Assembly: GCA_963618015.1 (NCBI GenBank)
Contig: CAVEQS010000045.1
Location: forward strand, 1 to 22,196
Source of the DNA: Apopatocola sp963618015
GTDB taxonomy: Bacteria; Bacillota; Clostridia; Oscillospirales; Oscillospiraceae
Reading direction: 5' to 3'
Length of the DNA: 22,196 nt
A program made the translations under genes and the position numbers. Positions 1 to 7,309 of the stretch are shown here, piece after piece. The notes under the pieces were generated by a model that was given only the letters and a program-made list of their open reading frames with translations, was not told the DNA's origin and did not search any database. How positions within the stretch are numbered: the stretch's first letter is position 1; the number at the start of each line of letters is the position of its first letter.

Positions 1-10
1 GCCCTTTTTC

Positions 11-16
11 CCTCCT
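11..16 (-). promoter_or_regulatory. Ribosome binding site for a gene beginning just beyond the left edge
   Basis: On the minus strand, AGGAGG lies downstream of the parA stop and is followed by ten bases before the window ends. This fits a start codon just outside the window. In parA loci the next gene is commonly a ParB-like or replication protein, but none of it is visible. A GTG at 50-48 also opens a frame that runs off the edge, but it has no ribosome binding site, so the external start is preferred. Confidence 0.4.
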
Positions 17-57
17 CGGGACTGCCTCTGACACTAAATGATGTTTTCACAGTAAGC

Positions 58-888
58 TCATCGTACCCAGTCATGCCCAGATCGATCAACGGTCTTTCTT
101 TCAAGCTCGGTCACCTCCTTCGTCAGTATTTCGTAGGCCGCGGCGACCTTGCCGTTCTTATCATGGGAGAAAATGCTCTCGCCGGTCAGGGCGCACTCTG
201 CCGCACGAACGGAGTGCGGGATTTCAGTATCGAACACCTTGATGTTCCGTCCCACTGTGCTGCGGAGTGATTCGATGATCCCTCGGGCATTGCTTGTGCG
301 ATTGTCTACCATCGTCAGCAGAATCCCGTCGATCCGCAGCTTCGGGTTGATACTGCGCTTCACTTTTGAGACAGAGTGCAGCAGGAGATTGAGTCCCTTT
401 GTTGACAGAAAGCTCGGCTGAGAGGGAATGATCACGCTGTCCGCGGCAGCCAAGGCGTTGATCGTCATCATCCCCAGCGAGGGCATACAGTCGATCAGGA
501 TATAGTCATAATCCTTTCTCATGCCGTCGATAGCATTTTTCAAAACGTACTCACGGCTCATAACATTGAATAATCCGGTCTCCATACCGGAGAGTTCAAT
601 GTTGGAGGGGAGAAGATCTACGCCCTCGCTGTGGTGCAGGATGCCTGCGCCTTGCTCGATCGGCCGGTCTTCGATCATCGCATCCATGACCGTGGCAAGC
701 GTCACATCGATCGCATCGGGATTCTTGTGTCCAAGCGCGACGGTGAGGCTTGACTGCGGGTCGGCATCAACAAGCAGCACCTTCTTTCCTTGAAACCGTG
801 CCAGACCAACGCCGAGATTCACGGCGGTGGTCGTTTTTCCGACGCCCCCTTTCTGGTTCGTGATGGCAACTACTTTGCCGTTGTCCAT
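58..888 (-). CDS. parA: ParA/Soj-family partition ATPase, mobile-element type
   Basis: A 276-residue ParA/MinD-superfamily ATPase that would segregate DNA by ATP-dependent dimerisation on the nucleoid, together with a ParB-like partner. The deviant Walker A motif KGGVGKTT is at residues 13-20. The switch region DADPQSS and the hydrophobic strand ending YILIDCMPS are both present. AAGGAGG lies 8 nt before the ATG. The protein most resembles, from memory, ParA proteins of clostridial integrative/conjugative elements, including the C-terminal stretch SIFSHDKNGKVA; chromosomal Soj usually lacks this. mnmE and rsmG, frequent neighbours of chromosomal soj, occur elsewhere in this window but are not adjacent. 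The base composition looks less GC-rich than the adjacent ppdK. The family is secure; the mobile-element origin is inference. Confidence 0.9.
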   Translation of the reverse strand: MDNGKVVAITNQKGGVGKTTTAVNLGVGLARFQGKKVLLVDADPQSSLTVALGHKNPDAIDVTLATVMDAMIEDRPIEQGAGILHHSEGVDLLPSNIELSGMETGLFNVMSREYVLKNAIDGMRKDYDYILIDCMPSLGMMTINALAAADSVIIPSQPSFLSTKGLNLLLHSVSKVKRSINPKLRIDGILLTMVDNRTSNARGIIESLRSTVGRNIKVFDTEIPHSVRAAECALTGESIFSHDKNGKVAAAYEILTKEVTELERKTVDRSGHDWVR

Positions 889-930
889 TGGTTTTCCTCC
901 TTTATAAAAATAGAAATTCTAATAAACGAA

Positions 931-962
931 AAGGCCGGTCATCCAGAACAGGATAACCGGCC
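931..962 (-). terminator. Rho-independent terminator-like hairpin upstream of parA
   Basis: Two 12-base arms, 933-944 and 951-962, pair with one mismatch around a 6-base loop. On the minus strand the stem is followed by TTTTCGTTTATT. It is the second hairpin after ppdK and would insulate parA from read-through. Confidence 0.65.
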
Positions 963-992
963 ATATCATTTGCCCCTTTCGGAGCATAGAAT

Positions 993-1027
993 AACGGCCA
1001 CATCACCGCTTGGGTGATGTGGCCGTT
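993..1027 (-). terminator. Hairpin terminator downstream of ppdK
   Basis: A perfect 15-bp inverted repeat (arms 993-1007 and 1013-1027, 5-base loop) begins about 40 bases after the ppdK stop. The U-tract on the minus strand is weak (TTATTC), so termination may rely on this hairpin together with the one at 931-962. Confidence 0.6.
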
Positions 1028-1065
1028 TGCTTTTATCTTCGCTTTATGCAGCGCAGGAAATTGGT

Positions 1066-3705
1066 TTAGTGCTGATCGCGAATCGCGGCCTGGGCGGCGG
1101 CGAGGCGGGCGATGGGCACGCGGAACGGGCTGCAGGACACGTAGTCCAGGCCGACCTTGTGGCAGAACTCGACGGAGGAAGGATCGCCGCCGTGCTCGCC
1201 GCAGATGCCGAGGTGCAGGTCGGGACGGGTCTGGCGGCCGAGAGTGGCAGCCATCTTGACCAGCTTGCCGACGCCGACCTGGTCGAGGCGGGCGAACGGA
1301 TCGCTCTCGTAGATCTTCTTGTCGTAGTACGCGCCGAGGAACTTGCCAGCGTCGTCACGGCTGAAGCCGAAGGTCATCTGGGTCAGGTCGTTGGTGCCGA
1401 AGGAGAAGAACTCGGCTTCCTTGGCGATCTCGTCCGCGGTCAGAGCGGCGCGCGGGATCTCGATCATGGTGCCGACCTTGTACTGCATCTCAACGCCGGC
1501 ATTCTTCAGCTCTTCATCGGCAGTGGCGCAGACGACGTCCTTGACGTACTTGAGCTCCTTGACCTCGCCGACCAGCGGGATCATGATCTCGGGCTTGACG
1601 GTCCAGTCGCTGTGGCGCTTCTGAACGTTGATGGCGGCGCGGATGACGGCACGGGTCTGCATCTCGGCGATCTCCGGGAAGGTGACGGCCAGACGGCAGC
1701 CGCGGTGGCCCATCATCGGGTTGAACTCGTGCAGAGAGGAAATGATGTTCTTGATCTGCTCAACGGTCTTGCCCTGGGTCTTGGCGAGCAGCTCGATCTC
1801 GGATTCGGTGTTGGGCACGAACTCGTGCAGCGGGGGATCGAGGAAGCGGATGGTTACCGGCATGCCTTCGAGAGCTTCGTACAGCTGCTCAAAGTCGCCC
1901 TGCTGATACGGCAGGATCTTCGCGAGAGCGACCTTGCGCTCTTCCACGGTGTCGGAGCAGATCATCTCGCGGAACGCGGCGATACGGTCGGCCTCGAAGA
2001 ACATGTGCTCGGTACGGCAGAGGCCGATGCCCTCAGCGCCCAGCTCGCGGGCCTTCTTCGCATCGCGCGGGGTGTCGGCGTTGGTGCGGACCTGCAGGCG
2101 GCGGTACTTGTCCGCCCAGCCCATGATGCGGCCAAACTCACCGGCGATGGTGGCGTCAACGGTGGGGATGATGCCGTCATAGATCTTGCCGGTGGAGCCG
2201 TCGATGGAGATGGGATCGCCTTCGTGGAACGTCTTGCCGCCGAGAGTGAACTTCTTGTTCTCCTCGTCCATGGCGATGTCGCCGCAGCCGGAGACGCAGC
2301 AGGTGCCCATGCCGCGGGCAACGACCGCCGCGTGGGAGGTCATGCCGCCGCGGACGGTGAGGATGCCCTGGGAGGCCTTCATGCCGGTGATGTCCTCGGG
2401 AGAGGTCTCGAGACGTACGAGAACGACCTTCTCGCCGCGCGCCTTCCACTCAATGGCGTCATCGGCGTTGAAGACGATCTTGCCGCAGGCAGCGCCCGGG
2501 CTCGCGCCGAGACCCTTGCCCACCGGGTTCGCCTTGGCGAGCGCTTCGGCGTCAAACTGCGGGTGGAGCAGGGTGTCGAGGTTGCGCGGGTCGATCATCA
2601 GAACGGCCTGCTTCTCATCAATCATGCCTTCGTCCACGAGGTCGCACGCGATCTTGAGCGCGGCCTGCGCGGTACGCTTGCCGTTGCGGCACTGGAGCAT
2701 GTAGAGCTTGCCGTTCTCGACGGTGAACTCCATGTCCTGCATGTCGCGGTAGTGCTCCTCAAGGATGCTGCAGACCTTAACGAAGTCGGCATACGCCTCG
2801 GGGAACTGCTCTGCCATCTGGGCGATGGGCATCGGGGTACGGACGCCGGCGACGACGTCTTCGCCCTGTGCGTTGACGAGGAACTCGCCCATGAGCTTCT
2901 TCTCGCCGGTGGCGGGGTCACGCGTGAAGGCGACGCCGGTGCCGGAGTTTTCATTGAGGTTGCCGAACACCATCGGCATGACGTTGACAGCAGTGCCCCA
3001 GGAGTAGGGGATGTCGTTGTCGCGGCGGTAAACGTTCGCGCGCGGGTTATCCCAGGAGCGGAACACCGCACGGATGGCTTCGTAAAGCTGGACCTTCGGG
3101 TCGGAGGGGAAGTCCTCGCCGATCTGCTTCTTGTACTCGGCCTTGAACTGCTCGGCGAGCTTCTTAAGGTCGGCAGCGTCAAGCTCATGGTCGGTCTTGA
3201 CACCCTTGGCGGCCTTCATCTCATCGATGAGCTGCTCAAAGTACTTCTTGCCGACTTCCATGACGACGTCGGAGAACATCTGGATGAAGCGGCGGTAGGA
3301 GTCGTAAACAAAGCGCTCGAACTGAGGATCGGGGTTGCCGGCGATCATCGCGGCAACGACATCGTCGTTCAGGCCGAGGTTCAGAATGGTGTCCATCATG
3401 CCGGGCATGGAAGCGCGCGCGCCGGAGCGGACGGAAACGAGCAGGGGGTTGGTGAGGTCGCCAAACTTCTTGCCGTTGATCTGCTCCATGACCTCGACGT
3501 TCTTCATGATCTCGGCCATGATCTCGTCGTTGATCTTGCGGCCGTCCTCATAGTACTTGGTGCACGCCTCGGTGGAAATGGTGAAGCCCTGGGGGACGGG
3601 AAGACCGATTCTGGTCATTTCGCAAAGGTTTGCGCCCTTGCCGCCGAGGAGCTCACGCATGGAAGCGTTGCCTTCGCTGAACAGGTAAACGTACTTGTGG
3701 CTCAT
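1066..3705 (-). CDS. ppdK: Pyruvate, phosphate dikinase
   Basis: An 879-residue cytosolic enzyme that interconverts pyruvate + ATP + phosphate with PEP + AMP + pyrophosphate. In anaerobic clostridia it often works in the glycolytic, PPi-linked direction. The N-terminal nucleotide-binding domain has GGKGANL at residues 21-27. The swivelling phosphohistidine domain has GGMTSHAAVVARG with catalytic His about 458. The C-terminal PEP-binding barrel ends GICGEHGGDP with catalytic Cys about 835. Length matches the clostridial family (about 875-880). The frame is open 22 codons further upstream, but AGGAGG at 3718-3713, 7 nt before the ATG at 3705, fixes the start at MSHKYVYLF. It is monocistronic, with its own promoter at 3826-3798 and hairpins downstream. 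The Thr two residues before the catalytic His is the position regulated by PDRP proteins in plants and some bacteria; no such regulator gene is nearby. Confidence 0.98.
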   Translation of the reverse strand: MSHKYVYLFSEGNASMRELLGGKGANLCEMTRIGLPVPQGFTISTEACTKYYEDGRKINDEIMAEIMKNVEVMEQINGKKFGDLTNPLLVSVRSGARASMPGMMDTILNLGLNDDVVAAMIAGNPDPQFERFVYDSYRRFIQMFSDVVMEVGKKYFEQLIDEMKAAKGVKTDHELDAADLKKLAEQFKAEYKKQIGEDFPSDPKVQLYEAIRAVFRSWDNPRANVYRRDNDIPYSWGTAVNVMPMVFGNLNENSGTGVAFTRDPATGEKKLMGEFLVNAQGEDVVAGVRTPMPIAQMAEQFPEAYADFVKVCSILEEHYRDMQDMEFTVENGKLYMLQCRNGKRTAQAALKIACDLVDEGMIDEKQAVLMIDPRNLDTLLHPQFDAEALAKANPVGKGLGASPGAACGKIVFNADDAIEWKARGEKVVLVRLETSPEDITGMKASQGILTVRGGMTSHAAVVARGMGTCCVSGCGDIAMDEENKKFTLGGKTFHEGDPISIDGSTGKIYDGIIPTVDATIAGEFGRIMGWADKYRRLQVRTNADTPRDAKKARELGAEGIGLCRTEHMFFEADRIAAFREMICSDTVEERKVALAKILPYQQGDFEQLYEALEGMPVTIRFLDPPLHEFVPNTESEIELLAKTQGKTVEQIKNIISSLHEFNPMMGHRGCRLAVTFPEIAEMQTRAVIRAAINVQKRHSDWTVKPEIMIPLVGEVKELKYVKDVVCATADEELKNAGVEMQYKVGTMIEIPRAALTADEIAKEAEFFSFGTNDLTQMTFGFSRDDAGKFLGAYYDKKIYESDPFARLDQVGVGKLVKMAATLGRQTRPDLHLGICGEHGGDPSSVEFCHKVGLDYVSCSPFRVPIARLAAAQAAIRDQH

Positions 3706-3797
3706 GGGATAACCTCCTATATAAAATTTCTTAGTTTTGCTGACGATTTCTGGGGTAGATTTGCTTTTCAAATCATTATGCCCGAAATCAGTTTCGC

Positions 3798-3826
3798 ATT
3801 ATATCATTGTTTCGGACAAAAACCAA
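3798..3826 (-). promoter_or_regulatory. Sigma-A promoter of ppdK with extended -10
   Basis: Minus-strand -35 TTGGTT (3826-3821), 17-base spacer, then -10 TATAAT (3803-3798), preceded by TG one base upstream as in extended -10 promoters. Transcription would start near 3790 and give a leader of about 85 nt. The rest of the 382-base gap between ppdK and mnmE is AT-rich DNA and the repeat at 3895-4078. Confidence 0.75.
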
Positions 3827-3894
3827 TAGCAAAAATGAAATTTTTAAATCGTTTCCACGGATTATTTTCCTCTTATTTGATAAAGAGGGCGGCA

Positions 3895-4078
3895 AACCCT
3901 TCCGTCACGACGCTGCGCGCCATGACAGCTCCCCTGTCAGGGGAGCCAAGTTCGTTGTTGAAAAACTGGCTTGCCTCCCCTACCAGGGGCAGACTCTCCC
4001 CGGCGGGGAGAGATGTCGCCGCAGGCGACAGAGAGGGGGGTGGGGGTGGCACGGCGCGCAGCGCCGCGACGGAGAGGT
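3895..4078. repeat. Hairpin-rich intergenic repeat, copy A
   Basis: A string of short perfect inverted repeats fills the gap downstream of mnmE. GCTCCCCT/AGGGGAGC is at 3928-3946, CCCCT/AGGGG near 3977-3989, CTCTCCCC/GGGGAGAG at 3994-4012, and TGTCGCC/GGCGACA at 4014-4030. GGCGC/GCGCC follows near 4055-4065, with GACGGAGAGG after it. The build (C-rich/G-rich clamp, small GC hairpin, GACGGAGGG-type motif) resembles the copies at 8354 and 18382, though this one is more diverged and may be two elements fused. Such elements are widespread between genes in Oscillospiraceae/Ruminococcaceae. They contain no credible coding region and may act as terminators or RNA structures. Confidence 0.7.
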
Positions 4079-4087
4079 TTCCTCGGC

Positions 4088-5455
4088 CTATTTCCCCACG
4101 CAGAAGCGCGAAAAGATCTCCTGCGTCACGTCCTCGCGCACCGACCGGCCCGAGAGCGCGCCGAGCGCGTCCATCGCGCCCTCGCACTCAGTGAGCACCG
4201 CGTCAGGCGCGAAGCCCGCCGCCATCGCCTCGCGCGCGGCGCGAAGGTAATCGAGCGCGCGGCGCACGGCGTCCGCCTGGCGCGCGTTCGTCAGTATCTC
4301 GCCGCTGTTCGCCTCCGGCATCGGAAACGCCGCGGCAACGGCCGCGCCGAGCGCGTCCAGCCCCGTTTTTTCCCTGGCCGAAACGATGCAGACACGATCA
4401 AAATGCCCCGAGAGGCGCGATGCGTCCCATTGGGGAGCACAGTCGCTCTTATTCGCCGCGGCGATGCGCACGGCGGCCTTTTCCGCGAGCGCGAGTACCG
4501 CATCGTCCTCGGCGTCCCACGCCCGGGAGAGATCGAAGACCGCGATAACGAGCTGCGCTTCCTCCGCCGCGGCAATGGCGCGCTCCACGCCGAGCGACTC
4601 CACGGCGTCGGACGTTTCACGCACGCCCGCGGTGTCGGTCAGCCGCAGCGCGACGCCGCCGAGCAGGCACCGCTCCGAGAGTGTGTCGCGCGTCGTGCCG
4701 GGAATGTCGGTAACAATGGCGCGCTCAAAGCCGAGCAGCGCGTTGAGCAGGGACGATTTTCCGGCGTTCGGGCGGCCGAGAATGGCCGTTCGCACGCCCT
4801 TTTCGAGAAACTGCCCGCGCGAGAACGTGGCAAGCAGCGTTTCGAGCGAATGCACCGCGCTCTCGAGCACGGCGGAATATTCCGCGAGCGTGAACGCCGG
4901 GATATCCTCGTCCGGGTAGTCGAGCACCGCGTGATAGTGTGAGCAGATGTGCGTGAGATTCTGATAAATCTCCTCCGTGCGGCGGGAGATCGCCCCGCCG
5001 AGCTGGCTGGCGGCGTTGCGCGCCGCGAGAGGCGTTTCCGCGTCGATGATATCCACGACAGCCTCCGCCTGCGTGAGATCCATGCGCCCGTTTAAAAAGG
5101 CACGCTTGGTAAACTCCCCCGCCTCCGCCTGCCGCGCGCCGAGCGCGAACAGCGCCTCGAGCGCCGCGCGCAGCACAACGGGCGAGCCGTGGCACTGCAG
5201 CTCCGCGGTGTCCTCGCCGGTGTAGCTTCGCGGTGTGCGGGAGAGCGTGCAGAGACAGAGATCAAGCGTTCGGCCCTTCTCGTCGAGCAGCGTGCCGTAG
5301 ACAAGCTGCCGGTCGCGGTGCTGCGACATGGCCTTCCCGTCCGCCGGGCGGAAAAGCGCGTTCATCAGGGATACGGAGAGAGGCCCCGATACGCGCACGA
5401 TGCCGATGGCGGAAACGCCCCCGCCGGTCGCGACGGCGGCAATTGTATCACTCAT
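4088..5455 (-). CDS. mnmE: tRNA modification GTPase MnmE (TrmE)
   Basis: A 455-residue GTPase that, with MnmG, installs the aminomethyl or carboxymethylaminomethyl group at C5 of wobble uridine 34 in certain tRNAs. The N-terminal folate-binding domain (about residues 1-118) includes AGEFTKRAFLNGRMDL. The G domain has P-loop GRPNAGKSS at 228-236, DTAG at 274-277 and NKSD at 335-338. The chain ends FCVGK, with the conserved C-terminal cysteine at 452. Length is normal for the family (about 450-460). The start ATG overlaps the stop of the upstream peptidase gene by 4 bases (ATGA), so the two are probably translationally coupled. mnmG, the usual neighbour and obligate partner, is absent from this window. 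Confidence 0.97.
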   Translation of the reverse strand: MSDTIAAVATGGGVSAIGIVRVSGPLSVSLMNALFRPADGKAMSQHRDRQLVYGTLLDEKGRTLDLCLCTLSRTPRSYTGEDTAELQCHGSPVVLRAALEALFALGARQAEAGEFTKRAFLNGRMDLTQAEAVVDIIDAETPLAARNAASQLGGAISRRTEEIYQNLTHICSHYHAVLDYPDEDIPAFTLAEYSAVLESAVHSLETLLATFSRGQFLEKGVRTAILGRPNAGKSSLLNALLGFERAIVTDIPGTTRDTLSERCLLGGVALRLTDTAGVRETSDAVESLGVERAIAAAEEAQLVIAVFDLSRAWDAEDDAVLALAEKAAVRIAAANKSDCAPQWDASRLSGHFDRVCIVSAREKTGLDALGAAVAAAFPMPEANSGEILTNARQADAVRRALDYLRAAREAMAAGFAPDAVLTECEGAMDALGALSGRSVREDVTQEIFSRFCVGK

Positions 5456-6333
5456 TCTCCATCCTTCTTTGCCCAGGGATCGTTTTTGCTCTCGTCGTAG
5501 GCATCCTTGAATTCTTCAAGCGTGATGCCCTTGCGCATGATGTATTCCGCGGCGACCTCGCCGACATAGCGGAAGTGGCCGGGCTCGGGGTCGCGGCCGG
5601 TGTATTCCTCGCGCCCCTCGGGGTAGCGCAGGATGAAGCCGTATTCCGCGCAGTGCTCGCGCATCCACTCCAGCACGGGCGTGGAGAACTTCGCCTCGGC
5701 GTTCTCGCCGACGAAGTTGACGGCAAGTCCCGTCTGGTGCTCGTCCGCGCCGGGATAGTAGCCCATCGCGATGACTTCCTTTTCCGCGTCCGCGAGCGAC
5801 ATCTCGCCCTGATCGTAGATCGTGCTCGCCATGCCGTTGAAGCGTGTCCGTTGGTCGGGGTAGGACATGTAGGTGCGCGAAATGCTCACCGTGAAGCCCT
5901 GCGCGCGGGCCGCGGCGAGAAATTCCTTGAGCGCGTCGGCCGCGCGGCGCTGGAAAAAGTAGCCGTTTTCCACCTCGACCATGTCGGGATAATAGTTCTC
6001 GCGCAGATAGTTCTCCTGCGAAAGGCCGTTCACGAGCAGATACCGCCAGTTGGAAAGACCGGGCTGATCCTCGTCGCCGAGCGTGTCCTTGGCGGGGAGA
6101 TCGGAATAATCGATCCAGCCGGGGGGATACTGCCAGTTGAGCTCGCCCGTAGCGTCCTCCGCCTCCGGGACAGGGGTCGCGGCGGTCTCGGGCATGGGGG
6201 CGCTCTCCTCCGTGGAGAGGGAACCGTCGGAATTCGGGCGGAGCAGCACAAACAGCACCGCCGCGAGCGCCACGCCGCCGACGATGATGCGCCGGGCGCG
6301 GAGAACCTTCGGATTTTTCGGTTTGATTCGCAT
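5452..6333 (-). CDS. Membrane-anchored VanY-like M15 D,D-carboxypeptidase family protein
   Basis: A 293-residue protein with a basic N-terminus (MRIKPKNPK), one membrane helix at about residues 15-35, a Pro/Glu/Ala-rich linker and an extracytoplasmic VanY-type peptidase domain. VanY enzymes are zinc peptidases that trim the terminal D-Ala from peptidoglycan stem peptides. Family blocks seen are SRTYMSYPDQRTRF, DEHQTGLAV and EPGHFRYVG. The usual zinc-ligand Asp in the HxxxxxxD motif is Asn here (HQTGLAVN), and the common EPWH block is EPGH, so activity may be changed or lost. The frame is open upstream to 6411, but AGGAGG at 6343-6338 precedes the ATG at 6333, which places the membrane anchor at the N-terminus. 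It is the first gene of a two-gene operon with mnmE. The family is sure; catalytic competence is not. Confidence 0.85.
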   Translation of the reverse strand: MRIKPKNPKVLRARRIIVGGVALAAVLFVLLRPNSDGSLSTEESAPMPETAATPVPEAEDATGELNWQYPPGWIDYSDLPAKDTLGDEDQPGLSNWRYLLVNGLSQENYLRENYYPDMVEVENGYFFQRRAADALKEFLAAARAQGFTVSISRTYMSYPDQRTRFNGMASTIYDQGEMSLADAEKEVIAMGYYPGADEHQTGLAVNFVGENAEAKFSTPVLEWMREHCAEYGFILRYPEGREEYTGRDPEPGHFRYVGEVAAEYIMRKGITLEEFKDAYDESKNDPWAKKDGE

Positions 6334-6404
6334 ATTGCCTCCTTTCTCCCCGCGCGAAGCGGGGCGTTCCCAAAAGAAAAAGCGCGGGAACGGGAAGAGC
6401 GGGG

Positions 6405-6434
6405 TTGACATTCCCCGCGAATACTTTATATAAT
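6405..6434 (+). promoter_or_regulatory. Consensus sigma-A promoter for sufC-sufB
   Basis: TTGACA (6405-6410), 18-base spacer, TATAAT (6429-6434). Start predicted near 6441, giving a leader of about 130 nt before sufC. The promoter lies inside the predicted 5' leader of the divergent vanY-mnmE transcript. Confidence 0.8.
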
Positions 6435-6440
6435 ATCGGG

Positions 6441-6571
6441 TACCATCCCTGCACCGCCGCTGGCGGGCGGGGACGATTTTATGCGGGTATGCTGAAAATT
6501 CATAATATTATACCATTTTATCTGCAAAGATGCAAGTTTTCCAAGCATACCGCCAAGAAGGAGACACATCC
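6441..6571 (+). other. Structured 5' leader of sufC
   Basis: The leader contains a small perfect hairpin, CCGCC-GCT-GGCGG, at 6454-6466. It also holds a longer-range inverted repeat, GGTATGCT (6486-6493) with AGCATACC (6544-6551), extended by GAAAA/TTTTC. The long stem encloses the opposing promoter at 6507-6535. No known riboswitch fold is recognised. A regulatory role in iron-sulfur control is possible but unsupported. Confidence 0.4.
6507..6535 (-). promoter_or_regulatory. Sigma-A promoter for the vanY-mnmE operon
   Basis: Minus-strand -35 TTGCAT (6535-6530), 17-base spacer, -10 TATAAT (6512-6507). Predicted start is near 6500, with a leader of about 165 nt running through the sufC promoter at 6405-6434. 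Confidence 0.7.
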
Positions 6572-7309
6572 ATGCTGGAGCTGAAAAATATTCGCTATTC
6601 CGTGGACGCGCCGGAGGGCCGCACCGAGATACTGCGGGACATTTCTCTCACCATCCCGGACAAGAAGCTCATCGTTCTCACCGGGCCGAACGGCGGCGGC
6701 AAGACGACGCTCGCCAAAGCGATCATGGGCCTTGTGACGCCGACGGGCGGCAGCATTCTCTGGAACGGCGAGGATGTGACCGGCCTTTCCATCACCGAAC
6801 GCGCGCGCCGCGGCATCAGCTATGGCTTCCAGCAGCCGCCGCGCTTCAAGGGCATCCGCGTAAAGGATCTTTTGACGATCGCTTCGGGACAGAAGTTCCT
6901 GCCGCGGGGCGAAGCCTGCAAGTATCTCACGCAGGTCGGCCTGTGTGCCGCCGATTACCTTGACCGCGAGGTGGACACCTCCCTCTCCGGCGGCGAAGTG
7001 AAGCGCATCGAGATCGCCACGATCCTCGCCCGGCAGCCGCAGCTCATGATCCTCGATGAGCCGGAGGCGGGCATCGACCTTTGGAGCTTCGCACGGCTCA
7101 CCGAGACGTTTGAAGAGATCCACGCCCGGCAGGACTGCACGATGGTCATCATCTCCCACCAGGAGCGCATCATCTCGCTGGCGGACGAGATCCTTGTGAT
7201 CGACAAGGGCGAGATCGCGCGCCGCGGCACGCGCGACGAGGTCTTTACCGATATCGTCCACAGCACCACGGGCGGCTGCCCGGTCATCTACGGGGAGGCG
7301 AAGAAATGA
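6572..7309 (+). CDS. sufC: SufC Fe-S cluster assembly ATPase
   Basis: A 245-residue ABC-type ATPase without membrane partners. It powers the SufB/SufD scaffold that builds Fe-S clusters in the cytosol. Walker A GPNGGGKT is at 38-45, signature LSGGEVKR at 138-145, Walker B LMILDEPEAGID at 158-169, and the switch His is in ISHQER. The LSGGE-x-KR-x-E signature and the EAGID ending are typical of SufC. The frame is open 14 codons upstream, but AAGGAG at 6558-6563, 8 nt before the ATG at 6572, sets the start. The stop overlaps the sufB start (ATGA). The pair has no sufS, sufU or sufD beside it, matching the minimal two-gene SUF-like layout of many anaerobes. Confidence 0.95.
   Translation: MLELKNIRYSVDAPEGRTEILRDISLTIPDKKLIVLTGPNGGGKTTLAKAIMGLVTPTGGSILWNGEDVTGLSITERARRGISYGFQQPPRFKGIRVKDLLTIASGQKFLPRGEACKYLTQVGLCAADYLDREVDTSLSGGEVKRIEIATILARQPQLMILDEPEAGIDLWSFARLTETFEEIHARQDCTMVIISHQERIISLADEILVIDKGEIARRGTRDEVFTDIVHSTTGGCPVIYGEAKK

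Noticed and set aside
911..921. TAGAA-A-TTCTA dyad upstream of parA as an operator
   Set aside because: Short and AT-rich, with no second copy in the window; could be chance.
1027..4194. A 1,055-codon open frame on the plus strand opposite ppdK
   Set aside because: It is antisense to a fully recognised enzyme, has low-complexity Ala/Gly/Leu/Asp composition, no family motif and no ribosome binding site. GC-rich third positions create such shadow frames.
6518..7261. A 247-codon minus-strand frame opposite sufC
   Set aside because: Antisense of a clear SufC gene with no recognisable domain or translation signal.
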